A DNA stretch of 16,382 nt. Source: Hyphomonas sp. Its GTDB lineage: Bacteria > Pseudomonadota > Alphaproteobacteria > Caulobacterales > Hyphomonadaceae. Position numbers and translations under genes: made by a program. Shown here one piece after another: positions 1 to 7,276 of this stretch. The DNA is taken from NCBI GenBank assembly GCA_024743015.1, contig JANSXJ010000045.1, positions 1-16,382 on the forward strand, in the 5' to 3' direction. The first letter of the stretch is position 1, and every line of letters begins with the position of its first letter. The notes beneath the pieces are model-generated. The model had not been told where the DNA came from and did no database searches. It saw only the letters and a list, made by a program, of their open reading frames with translations.

Positions 1-1
1 C

Positions 2-808
2 GAAGCCAATAAGAACCGTCCATTTTTCCTGTACCTGGCGCATTGGGCGCCGCACACGCCTTTGCAGGCCACCCAGGAAGACTATGAGGCCGTAGGAGAT
101 ATTGAGCCGCACCGCTTGCGTGTCTATGCCGCTATGATCCGCGCGCTCGATCGCAGCGTTGGCCGGGTGATGGACAAGCTGGAAGAAGAAGGTCTCGCGG
201 ACAACACCATCATCGTGCTGAGCAGCGACAATGGCGGCGCAGGCTATATCGGTCTGCCTGAGGTGAACGCGCCTTATCGTGGTTGGAAGATCACGCTGTT
301 CGAAGGCGGTATCCGTGTGCCCATGTTCGTCAAATGGCCGTCGCGCATCGCGCCCGGAACAGTGGTCGACACGCCGGTCGCGCATATCGATTTGCTCCCG
401 ACTTTGGCTGCAGCGGCAGGCGCGGAGCTTCCATCCGACCGCATAATTGACGGCCGGAACATTTTGCCCGCCGCGACGGGCGAGGGCAGCATCGAACGCC
501 CCAACGACGCCATTTATTGGTCATCGGGAAGCTACCGTGTGGTTCGGGCTGGCGACTGGAAACTGCAAATCGATGGAGTTCAGAACAAGGCCTGGCTGTT
601 TGACCTCAAGGCTGACCCGACCGAACAGGTGAACCTTGCGAATGAGCGTCCGGAGAAACTTGCGGAGCTGACAGCGCTTCTGGAGGCGCACCACGCAAAC
701 GCCGTCCCACCGCTTTACCCTCACAAGATTGAAAGTCCGATCGCGATTGATAAAACGCCTGTGCAAGGCATCGAAGCCGATGATGAGTATGTTGTCTGGC
801 CGAACTGA
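2..808 (+). CDS. Sulfatase (arylsulfatase family), C-terminal part only
   Basis: Partial gene cut by the left window edge; 268 codons are visible, in the frame starting at base 2. It should hydrolyse sulfate esters, most likely of sulfated sugars, in the periplasm or outside the cell. The fragment opens with the family signature PFFLYLAHWAPHTPL. Fragment residues 74-79 read SSDNGG, holding the Asp-Asn metal ligands. Lys96 lies in GWKITLFEGGIRVP, the conserved lysine region. Then come HIDLLPTLAAAAG and the usual C-terminal stretch YWSSGSYRVVRAGDWKL followed by LFDLKADPTEQVNLA. The N-terminal half, with the CxPxR or SxPxR site and any signal peptide, lies outside the window, so the formylglycine precursor residue cannot be checked. 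The FGE gene about 700 bases downstream fits a Cys-type sulfatase. The natural substrate cannot be named. Confidence 0.93.
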   Translation, partial: EANKNRPFFLYLAHWAPHTPLQATQEDYEAVGDIEPHRLRVYAAMIRALDRSVGRVMDKLEEEGLADNTIIVLSSDNGGAGYIGLPEVNAPYRGWKITLFEGGIRVPMFVKWPSRIAPGTVVDTPVAHIDLLPTLAAAAGAELPSDRIIDGRNILPAATGEGSIERPNDAIYWSSGSYRVVRAGDWKLQIDGVQNKAWLFDLKADPTEQVNLANERPEKLAELTALLEAHHANAVPPLYPHKIESPIAIDKTPVQGIEADDEYVVWPN

Positions 809-886
809 TATGCGAGAGGAAGACATTTCAAAACTCGGGCAACACCTTATGCTGACGACATACAATCCAATATCGAGGGGATCCTG

Positions 887-1510
887 GTGAGCACCGCGAC
901 CAAAAAAAGTCCTTGGCCAGAACTCGAAGCTGGCACCGAAGACGGGCGACGCCGACGGAGTGATCGTAGCCGTCGTCGCATCATTGAGGCCATGTTCGAT
1001 CTGATCTCCGAAGGGCATATGTCCCCCAGCGCCGTCGACGTGGCCGAGCGCGCAGGCGTTGGCTTGCGCACCGTGTTTCGCCATTTCGAGGACATGGATA
1101 GCATCTATGATGAAATGACTGCGGAGCTTACCGAAGCCGTGATGCCAAAATTCATGGCGCCTTACGAAGCCGCTAGCTGGCGCGAACACCTGATGGAGTG
1201 CGTGGATCGACGCGCAGACATTTATGAAACCGTGTTCCCGATGCGGGTCTGCATGATGCTGAGACGCTTTCATTCCAAGTTTCTGGGCGAGCAATATGAG
1301 CGTGAGACCAAACTCGCGCGGTCAGCCCTTAAATCCATCCTCCCGAAACAGGTGACCGCAAACCGGGAGCTGTTTGGAGCGATTGAGGCGCTGCTGGATT
1401 TTTCCACCTGGCGTCAATTGCGGCAGGATCAAAATCGCTCAGTGGAGAGCGCCAAAGCTTCGCTTCGTCTTGCGCTGAATGGCCTGATCGCGGACGTCGA
1501 TGCGGACTAG
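887..1510 (+). CDS. TetR-family transcriptional regulator
   Basis: A 207-residue protein of normal TetR length. After a basic N-terminus (RRRRSDRSRRRI, 21-32), residues about 29-76 form the DNA-binding region, with the recognition part AVDVAERAGVGLRTVFRHFEDMDSIYDEM (49-77) matching the family pattern of a helix-turn-helix ending in T-x-F-x-H-F. The rest is a helical ligand-binding and dimer domain with no recognisable specificity. The start is GTG, chosen because GAGGGG (875-880) lies six bases upstream. It stands 78 bases after the sulfatase and overlaps the FGE gene by 11 bases, so it probably controls these genes, likely as a ligand-released repressor. No clear inverted repeat was found in the short gap just before it. 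The best palindromic operator in the window is at 6048-6070; a link to this regulator is only a guess. Confidence 0.93.
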   Translation: MSTATKKSPWPELEAGTEDGRRRRSDRSRRRIIEAMFDLISEGHMSPSAVDVAERAGVGLRTVFRHFEDMDSIYDEMTAELTEAVMPKFMAPYEAASWREHLMECVDRRADIYETVFPMRVCMMLRRFHSKFLGEQYERETKLARSALKSILPKQVTANRELFGAIEALLDFSTWRQLRQDQNRSVESAKASLRLALNGLIADVDAD

Positions 1511-2408
1511 CGGTCGAACTCTGCTCGCAATGGCAAGCGCGATGGGCATCGCCGGTTGTGGCCCGACCGAAACCCCAATCCCTGACGCCGTGTCCGTGTG
1601 CGCCAAGCCCAATTTCGAAATCGGGACCTTTATTGAGATCCCGACTGGCAAGTTCACCAAAGGCGCGGACGCATACTATCCGGAGGAGCGGCCCTCGTTG
1701 GATCTGCATGTGGAGGGGTTCTGGATCCAGCAGCACGAAGTAACCAATGCGCAGTTTGCCGCTTTCATTGAAGCCACTGGATATGTGACTGATGCCGAAC
1801 AGGGCGTGCTCGATGGACGCGAAGGCGCAGGGTCCGCTGTCTTTCTCCACCCCGATCAACGCGAAACAGATGCTGCGCCATGGACTCTGCTCCCCACCGC
1901 GAACTGGCGCGCGCCCTTTGGGGCCGAAGAGACAATAGATGACCGCTCGCGAGAGCCGGTCGTGCACATCTCCAAACGCGACGCCGAGGCTTACGCGAAA
2001 TGGGCGGGTGGCCGCCTGCCATCAGAAGTGGAATGGGAATATGCGGCCACGCTGGGATTGCCGGACGCAGAGGTCAGCACATCAGGCGCTTATGGCCCCA
2101 ATGGTCCGCGCGCCAATACTTGGCAGGGCATATTCCCGGTCGCTGACATCGCCACAGATGGATATTCAGGGGTCGCACCGGTCGGCTGCTTTGAGGCGGA
2201 TCAGATCGGACTGCATGACATGATCGGGAATGTCTGGGAATGGACCGATACGCCGTACGGACCACAGACCCACACAATGAAGGGCGGGTCCTTTCTGTGT
2301 GCAGACAATTTCTGCCGACGCTATCGACCGGCCGCGCGTCACCCGCAAGAAACCGACTTTTCCTCCAACCATATCGGCTTCCGCATTGTTCGGGACGCAC
2401 CGCTTTGA
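1500..2408 (+). CDS. Formylglycine-generating enzyme (sulfatase-modifying factor), predicted lipoprotein
   Basis: FGE oxidises the cysteine of the sulfatase CxPxR site to formylglycine. The 302-residue protein has the full FGE-sulfatase fold: start of fold at about 42, EVTNAQFAAFI (80-90), GGRLPSEVEWEYAA (170-183), GNVWEW (243-248) and the C-terminal core GGSFLCADNFCRRYRPAAR (262-280), then SSNHIGFRIV. Cys267 and Cys272 reproduce the C-x4-C copper-binding catalytic pair of true FGEs, which related non-FGE proteins lack. Residues 1-20 look like a lipoprotein signal: arginines, a hydrophobic run and lipobox IAGC with Cys20. The ATG overlaps the end of the TetR gene by 11 bases and has only a weak ribosome-binding site, suggesting coupling. 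The upstream sulfatase is the obvious client. Most studied bacterial FGEs are cytoplasmic, so predicted export is odd. Confidence 0.92.
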   Translation: MRTSGRTLLAMASAMGIAGCGPTETPIPDAVSVCAKPNFEIGTFIEIPTGKFTKGADAYYPEERPSLDLHVEGFWIQQHEVTNAQFAAFIEATGYVTDAEQGVLDGREGAGSAVFLHPDQRETDAAPWTLLPTANWRAPFGAEETIDDRSREPVVHISKRDAEAYAKWAGGRLPSEVEWEYAATLGLPDAEVSTSGAYGPNGPRANTWQGIFPVADIATDGYSGVAPVGCFEADQIGLHDMIGNVWEWTDTPYGPQTHTMKGGSFLCADNFCRRYRPAARHPQETDFSSNHIGFRIVRDAPL

Positions 2409-2487
2409 CAGCCGATGGTTTCCATGCCGCTCAACTTATGGCACTTTAAACGCAATTAGTTTCAAGCCACGAAAGTGACGGTTCGTC

Positions 2488-3114
2488 ATGACCATTCCAA
2501 GGCTGAAGATCGCGTGGGTCGCGCTCCTGACGATCGCATTTCTCTGGTTTAGCGCCTGGTATGGCGGCTCCGGCAAACCGATCTCGGCTGAGGAAGGTGA
2601 ACGCCTCCTTGAACAGGTCAGACAGGCCTATCCGGATGCGGACAGTAGCGAACGCCGCTTCCTCTCCAATCTTCAGGAGATGATCCCGCGTGATGATGGC
2701 AAAGAGTTTTACGCGGTGAATCTCGAAGACCTCAAAGAGGGACCGGAAGCCCGTCAGTCGGACCGCGCCTATGCGAAGGTCGTCATGCCACTTCTATTCA
2801 AACGCGCTGGGCATCCGGTCTTCGTGTCCAATCGTGCGGGGCTGATGCTCGGACAGTATGGCAATCAAGTCGATCGCGTCGCGGTGGTACGCTATCGTTC
2901 CTTGCGGGATATGATCGAAATGGCCATCGAGCCTGCCATGCAGGCGGGAGAGGTCCACAAGTTCGGCGCGCTGAACCATACCGAAGTTTTCATCACGCGC
3001 CCGACCATCTCGTTCGTGCACGTAAGAGTGACGCTCGCACTGGCCTTGATCATTATTGGCTGGCTCGGCCTGCGCGGACTAAGCTGGTTGAACCGACGAC
3101 AGCAATCCTCCTAA
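2488..3114 (+). CDS. Membrane-anchored protein with DUF1330-like core
   Basis: No characterised homologue is recognised. The 208-residue protein has a hydrophobic segment at about 8-25 (WVALLTIAFLWFSAWY) and another at about 177-197 (LALALIIIGWLGL), so the middle about 150 residues probably face the periplasm between two anchors. The middle resembles the DUF1330 protein encoded at 4203-4667: both share a pattern of D-x-VA-x3-Y-x2-R-x2-L-x2-M, then E, then H-[RK]-x-A-x-L, here at 129-162. A dimeric alpha/beta-barrel fold is therefore inferred. The ATG at 2488 lies 79 bases after the FGE gene with only a weak ribosome-binding site, so it may be the last gene of that run. It converges with the MBL-fold hydrolase gene, with nine bases between the two stop codons. 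Function unknown. Confidence 0.8.
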   Translation: MTIPRLKIAWVALLTIAFLWFSAWYGGSGKPISAEEGERLLEQVRQAYPDADSSERRFLSNLQEMIPRDDGKEFYAVNLEDLKEGPEARQSDRAYAKVVMPLLFKRAGHPVFVSNRAGLMLGQYGNQVDRVAVVRYRSLRDMIEMAIEPAMQAGEVHKFGALNHTEVFITRPTISFVHVRVTLALALIIIGWLGLRGLSWLNRRQQSS

Positions 3115-3123
3115 AGCGTCTTA

Positions 3124-4206
3124 TCAGTTCCCAGACTTCGTGATCTTGTCAGATCCAGCTGGCAAGCTGAATATCATACCGTCTCCGCCGACTGTGATCT
3201 TGCCATCGAAGATGGATTTTGAGTCTCCGAGGAAAACAGATTCCAGCATCTTCACCGGAAGCTGCGGAACAATGTGATAATAGACCAGATGATCGACACC
3301 TGCTTCCTGCGCGGCGCGCGCAGCTTCGTCTGGATCCGTGTGATAGTCGAGAATGTCCTCGAATATTGTGGCCTGGTTTGTCATTCCGCGCTCACCCAGC
3401 ACCGTCCCGATCGCCTCGACCATTTCCTTGTTCAGCGCCTCATGCAGCATCAGATCGACGCCTTGTGACGCAGCGACGAAGCACGGTTCATAAATCGTAT
3501 CACCGCTGATCGAAACAGATCGATCCTTGTAGTCGATCCGATAGCCAAAGGCGGGCTCAATCGGCGCATGGTCGACGCGGATCGCTGTAATCTTGAGGTC
3601 TGCGTCTTCAAACACCACCAACTGCCCCCCCGGACCTGCCGGGATGATGATTTCATCTGGCGCACCACCAAAACCGTCTGGATTGGCGACCTCTGGCCCG
3701 TGATGGGCGACGCGGTATGTGCTATCCAGTCGGTAGGCTGCGTTGAACCCTTCGACCACGCTGATTGTTCCTGTCGGACCGCGAACAGGCGTGGGTTCGG
3801 ACCGGCTACCTCCAATCCAGGACAACACCAACAGCTCTCCCAAACCATCAATGTGGTCAGAGTGAAGGTGGGTCAGGTAGACACTCTCCAGCCGCGCCAG
3901 CGGGAATCCCATGCTGCCCAGATTTCGTGTCCCGCCCGATCCCACATCAAAGACGAATGCACGGTCCCCGGCGAGCACGCCGAGGCATGGCCCTGCCCGG
4001 GTCGCATCAGGCATGGGAGATCCTGTGCCGCAAAGATAGACATGCAAACCATCCGGCAACGAAGCGCTGCGGTCGACGCCTGCATTCTGCTCAATCGCGC
4101 GATGGAAGGCCCGTTCAGCGATTTGCGGTTTGAATACATTGAAAGCGATAATCGCAACGACAATCAAACCGGCGAGACCGATCGATCCACGCTTGAGCCA
4201 GATCAT
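3124..4206 (-). CDS. Membrane-anchored metallo-beta-lactamase-fold hydrolase
   Basis: A 360-residue MBL-superfamily hydrolase. The start MIWLKRG is chosen because AAGGAG stands eight bases upstream and the ATG overlaps the preceding stop as ATGA; a longer reading to 4239 is less likely. Residues 8-23 are a hydrophobic anchor, so the domain is probably periplasmic. Domain features: LCGTGSPMPD (58-67), the metal motif THLHSDH (112-118), VDHAP with His213, SGDT with Asp236, LHEA with His255 and YYHIVP with His311. These fit the binuclear zinc site of the RNase Z/AtsA-like branch. The MBL-type arylsulfatase AtsA belongs to that branch, so alkyl- or aryl-sulfatase activity is possible in this sulfur-rich context, but phosphodiesterase or lactonase activity cannot be excluded. 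It is the last gene of a three-gene coupled unit. Confidence 0.88.
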   Translation of the reverse strand: MIWLKRGSIGLAGLIVVAIIAFNVFKPQIAERAFHRAIEQNAGVDRSASLPDGLHVYLCGTGSPMPDATRAGPCLGVLAGDRAFVFDVGSGGTRNLGSMGFPLARLESVYLTHLHSDHIDGLGELLVLSWIGGSRSEPTPVRGPTGTISVVEGFNAAYRLDSTYRVAHHGPEVANPDGFGGAPDEIIIPAGPGGQLVVFEDADLKITAIRVDHAPIEPAFGYRIDYKDRSVSISGDTIYEPCFVAASQGVDLMLHEALNKEMVEAIGTVLGERGMTNQATIFEDILDYHTDPDEAARAAQEAGVDHLVYYHIVPQLPVKMLESVFLGDSKSIFDGKITVGGDGMIFSLPAGSDKITKSGN

Positions 4207-4667
4207 GATTTCATCTCCTTCAGGAAGAGCTCCATCCACGGCAAACCGTGCGCGGCCTTTGGCATGACCGTCTCAATATTAAGCTGACCCGCGAGCCCCG
4301 CAGCACGATGAATGCTCGCGGCCTGCCATTCCTCAGACATGGACATGCGGAGCAAAGACCCGCGATCAGGATAAGCCGCAATTGCGACTTCGTCCCAAAG
4401 CTCTTCGACCTGGCCGAGCGAAAGGAACGTCACATCGGAGATATAAAACAGTCGACCACCATAGTCTGGAAGAATTCCAGCCACGGCTGCACCGTAAAGC
4501 CCATAAGCCTGGCGTCCGGTCAGATCGGTTTCGCGTCCGTCTTCATATTCGGCCTTGTCTTTGAACTTCAGCAGATTGAGCATGAAGATCGGACCTTCTG
4601 GGCCGGTTTCTGCCATGCCTGCGATCTGCGAAGCCTGGCTTGGCCTCACTTCGTTAATGACTTCCAT
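4203..4667 (-). CDS. DUF1330 family protein
   Basis: A soluble 154-residue protein with no signal peptide. It matches the DUF1330 (dimeric alpha/beta-barrel) pattern: GPIFMLNLLKFKDKAEYEDG (25-44), LTGRQAYGLYG, a central GGRLFYISD strand, then WDEVAIAAYPDRGSLLRMSMSEEW and HRAAGL. The family is related in fold to small ferredoxin-like barrel enzymes such as EthD, but no reaction is established for most members. The ATG follows the preceding stop after a single base and its own stop overlaps the next ATG (ATGA), so it is translationally coupled on both sides between the tandem DsbA-like gene and the MBL hydrolase gene. That tight placement suggests a shared pathway, perhaps breakdown of a small organic molecule; this is inference. 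Confidence 0.85.
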   Translation of the reverse strand: MEVINEVRPSQASQIAGMAETGPEGPIFMLNLLKFKDKAEYEDGRETDLTGRQAYGLYGAAVAGILPDYGGRLFYISDVTFLSLGQVEELWDEVAIAAYPDRGSLLRMSMSEEWQAASIHRAAGLAGQLNIETVMPKAAHGLPWMELFLKEMKS

Positions 4668-4668
4668 A

Positions 4669-5982
4669 TCAGACGGCTCCTGTGCTTGTTTCTTCAGATG
4701 AGGCAGCGGCTTTCAAAGCCTCCTCGATCACCCACAATCGATCCTGCCCCCAGGCCGCGGTGTCGCCGACACGAAAGCTCGGCACGCCCCATACATCATA
4801 GGACAGCATCTCAGATTGATTGCGCTCCTCGACCGCGCGCCAGTCATCCGTTCCGAGGAGCGGCTTCATCTCCGCCCACGATAATCCTGCCCGTTCGGTA
4901 ATGCGCTTCAGGCCTGCATCGCTTCCCGCATCAATGCCTTCGCTCCAGACGCCGGACAGGAATGATTTTGCAAACTCATAGCCTTTTCCGAGCTCAATCG
5001 CTCGATGGAGAATGGCATAGCCGCGCTCGACCGGCTTGCCGACGGGATCGCAAATGTTCCCGAACGGAATGCCCAGGCGCTCCGCTTCCCGCACGACGTC
5101 ACTCATAATGTAAAAGCCCTTGGAGCGGCGAATCTCCATGCCGCGCATAACCATTGGCAACACAAAACGCAGCTTCAGATCTGCGCCATAAGCATCTGCG
5201 AGCGATTTGATGCGGTCTGCGACAATGCCGGTATAAGGACTTCGAAACGACAGATACCAATGGATCTCCGGCCGATCTCGTGTTGACGCTGAAACCGCGC
5301 CCGACGGCACCACCGGCGGCGCGAAAATTGGCGAAGGGTTGTCACCCGTCGCGGCGCCCAGATCGGTCAACCTCGCTTCCAGATAGTGTAGCCGATCCAC
5401 GCCCCAGTACCACTCCCCGCCATAGAACAGAGTCGCGCCCAAATAGTGCCCCCTGGCATCTCGCCGTTCCGCGCCATCCTGCAAAGCCGTTTCATGATCG
5501 GCGTGCGCTTGTGCGCTGACGTCAAACTCTTCGTTCAGCCAGAGCTTTGCGCCAATCTGTTCCGCTTGTTCGAAGAATGCATTAGTGCCCAAGGCAGCGG
5601 CGAGCGCTGTGTTTGCTGCCTCAATCTGCTCGCGAGAGGGTTGGCGTTCGGTGTGGTTGAAGGTCAAGCCAGCCCGCTTCGCCAGGCGCGCAGCATCCGT
5701 TCGCGCATAGGTTTCCAGTTTCTCGCGCTCGGGGGCAGCCCAATCGGGTGGAGGCGCCACAAGATTGACCTTGAGCTCGACATCGAACCGTCGACAGAAT
5801 TCCGGCAGAACCTGCACCATCAGATGCGAGTATGGATCTCCCGCCTCATGGAAATACTCCACCAGGTGCGGTGCATTACTCGCGCGCCGCTCTCGCTCGA
5901 CTTTGGCGCGTTTGGCATTTCTTCGCTCGATGCTGAACATCCGCTTCGTCACGCTCTTTTTGATGAATGCTTTCACGCCCAT
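4669..5982 (-). CDS. Tandem DsbA/HCCA-isomerase-like thioredoxin-fold protein
   Basis: A 437-residue cytoplasmic-looking protein with two copies of the DsbA-like (2-hydroxychromene-2-carboxylate isomerase, HCCA) fold. Copy 1 spans about 39-203, with EYFHEAGDPYSHLMVQVLP at its start. Copy 2 spans about 238-425, with HWYLSFRSPYTGIVADRI and the cis-proline loop VWGVPSF (397-403). Neither copy has a CxxC motif, so it is not a disulfide oxidase. The SPY motif near Ser248 in copy 2 matches HCCA isomerases, which use glutathione; copy 1 has DPYS and lacks the cis-proline. The start is set at ATG 5982, with GGGAG six bases upstream; in-frame starts upstream (TTG 6012, ATG 6009 and ATG 5988) have poorer spacing. 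It heads the coupled unit with the DUF1330 and MBL genes, behind the promoter at 6045-6073. Substrate unknown. Confidence 0.85.
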   Translation of the reverse strand: MGVKAFIKKSVTKRMFSIERRNAKRAKVERERRASNAPHLVEYFHEAGDPYSHLMVQVLPEFCRRFDVELKVNLVAPPPDWAAPEREKLETYARTDAARLAKRAGLTFNHTERQPSREQIEAANTALAAALGTNAFFEQAEQIGAKLWLNEEFDVSAQAHADHETALQDGAERRDARGHYLGATLFYGGEWYWGVDRLHYLEARLTDLGAATGDNPSPIFAPPVVPSGAVSASTRDRPEIHWYLSFRSPYTGIVADRIKSLADAYGADLKLRFVLPMVMRGMEIRRSKGFYIMSDVVREAERLGIPFGNICDPVGKPVERGYAILHRAIELGKGYEFAKSFLSGVWSEGIDAGSDAGLKRITERAGLSWAEMKPLLGTDDWRAVEERNQSEMLSYDVWGVPSFRVGDTAAWGQDRLWVIEEALKAAASSEETSTGAV

Positions 5983-6044
5983 AGCCATCTCCCGCAACGA
6001 TCCGGGCATCAAACACGTCCATCGTTTCTTCGCCCTAGAGTTTC

Positions 6045-6073
6045 ATTTAATGGCATTTGCGATGCCATTACAA
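6045..6073 (-). promoter_or_regulatory. Promoter overlaid by a perfect inverted repeat (operator)
   Basis: On the minus strand, TTGTAA (6073-6068) and TTAAAT (6050-6045) are 17 bases apart and each match four of six bases of the -35 and -10 consensus. A perfect inverted repeat, TAATGGCAT and ATGCCATTA with a 5-base spacer (6048-6070), fills the space and overlaps both hexamers. The first base of the tandem DsbA-like gene is about 60 bases downstream. Neither side of the repeat carries a T-run, so a terminator is unlikely. This is the expected layout of a repressor operator; the repressor is not identified. Confidence 0.6.
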
Positions 6074-6115
6074 ACAAATTCTGATCAGCCGGCCAAATCG
6101 GTTCGGCGACCAAAC

Positions 6116-7264
6116 CTATGACGAACAGTCGCCGTCCATGCTGGCAATCCAGTCCCGGATCAGCGCGGCACCTTCGGCGTGGGAGAGCGATCGACCAAGC
6201 TCAGGCATCATGGCACCAGGTTTCGTCGTTTCCAGGCGGTAGATCAGAATGGACTCATCTGGCGCACCGGGAACAATGCTGAACGCTCGACCGCCCGTTC
6301 CAGAGCCCGCTGCGATTGGCAGTTTGCACACGCCCAAAGCCGGTCCGACCGCGGCGTCGACCGTCAGATCGAGGCCAGACGTATCCGCCGGTCCAGCGGG
6401 ATTGTGACAATGCGAACAATTGATATCGAGATATGACCGAGCGCGCTGTTCGAGCGGCAAAGAGTGATCCGTCCAGTCCGCGTTCGCCGGCAGGGTCGCT
6501 GCGTCTTCTGCGGGTTTCAGAATGCCTTGCTCGGTCAGGAATGCGATTTGGTTTTTGTCCTCACCATTGTGAGCATATGGCTTATTGAGGTGCCGCGCAC
6601 GCACGCCGAGGGGTTGGATCTCACGGGTCGTATTGTTCGGGGCGTGGCATCCTGCGCACTGATTGATGTCCGGGACGATGTAGGCGAAGTCCACACGTTC
6701 ACCATCCGGCTCAACAAGCGTGAGCGGTTTGACGTCACCTATCTTGGTCAGAACCGCGTCGGTCTGCGCCTCGTTCCAAACATAGGAAACCGGCTCCCAC
6801 CCCAGTTCGCGGCGTACAAGAAGGCGTGTTTCCATCAGCCGGATTGTATCCAGGTTCGAAAGCGCCGGGTTGACCTGACCTGTCGGATCATTCGACTTCA
6901 GGACTTCGGACGCGCCTGGCTCCGACTTCGGATAATAGAACGTCTTGCTGATCACCGTACCAACCGGCAGATCCGGCACACCGCCAGTGTTGAGGTCCAC
7001 GGCGGGCGCATTGCTTGGCACCCAGATCGTCCGCAACTTGTGCGCATAGTCGGTGAACAGAGGCGAGTTCAAGTCATATGGATGGACACCTTCATTCAGC
7101 TCCAGCGCGCCGCCGGACACGTCAAACAGCCCCCAATCGCTCAATTGCGTCGGATTGTCCGCCGGGTGACTGACAATTTCAGGTTTTCCGGGAGCGCACG
7201 CGGCAATTCCGAACAGGAACAAGCCAAAAAGCGTGGCCCCAGGAGCAATCCGTTTCAGGCTCAC
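6116..7264 (-). CDS. Diheme c-type cytochrome lipoprotein (SO2930/HNE_0200 family)
   Basis: A 382-residue exported electron-transfer protein. The signal ends in a lipobox (GIAAC, Cys23). Two heme c motifs are present: CAGCH at 203-207 and CSHCH at 283-287. A Met-Met pair at 352-353 (GAMMPELGRS) offers a likely axial ligand. The long N-terminal domain, with NEGVHPYDLNSPLFTDYAHKLRTIWVP around 57-83, is typical of the family described as TIGR03806, which regularly sits beside a beta-helix lipoprotein of the TIGR03805 type; the pair has no established function. Here the beta-helix gene ends 12 bases upstream on the same strand. The start is GTG at 7264, with a weak GCGGA upstream. The heme groups imply a redox role in the periplasm, possibly at the outer membrane. 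Confidence 0.9.
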   Translation of the reverse strand: MSLKRIAPGATLFGLFLFGIAACAPGKPEIVSHPADNPTQLSDWGLFDVSGGALELNEGVHPYDLNSPLFTDYAHKLRTIWVPSNAPAVDLNTGGVPDLPVGTVISKTFYYPKSEPGASEVLKSNDPTGQVNPALSNLDTIRLMETRLLVRRELGWEPVSYVWNEAQTDAVLTKIGDVKPLTLVEPDGERVDFAYIVPDINQCAGCHAPNNTTREIQPLGVRARHLNKPYAHNGEDKNQIAFLTEQGILKPAEDAATLPANADWTDHSLPLEQRARSYLDINCSHCHNPAGPADTSGLDLTVDAAVGPALGVCKLPIAAGSGTGGRAFSIVPGAPDESILIYRLETTKPGAMMPELGRSLSHAEGAALIRDWIASMDGDCSS

Positions 7265-7276
7265 GTTCCGCAGTTC

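Noticed and set aside
521..1294. Long reading frame on the minus strand under the sulfatase and TetR genes
   Set aside because: It is antisense to two clearly recognised genes, resembles no family and has no supporting ribosome-binding site.
2405..2410. Exact TTGACA at the end of the FGE gene as a -35 box for the next gene
   Set aside because: No acceptable -10 hexamer lies 16-18 bases downstream.
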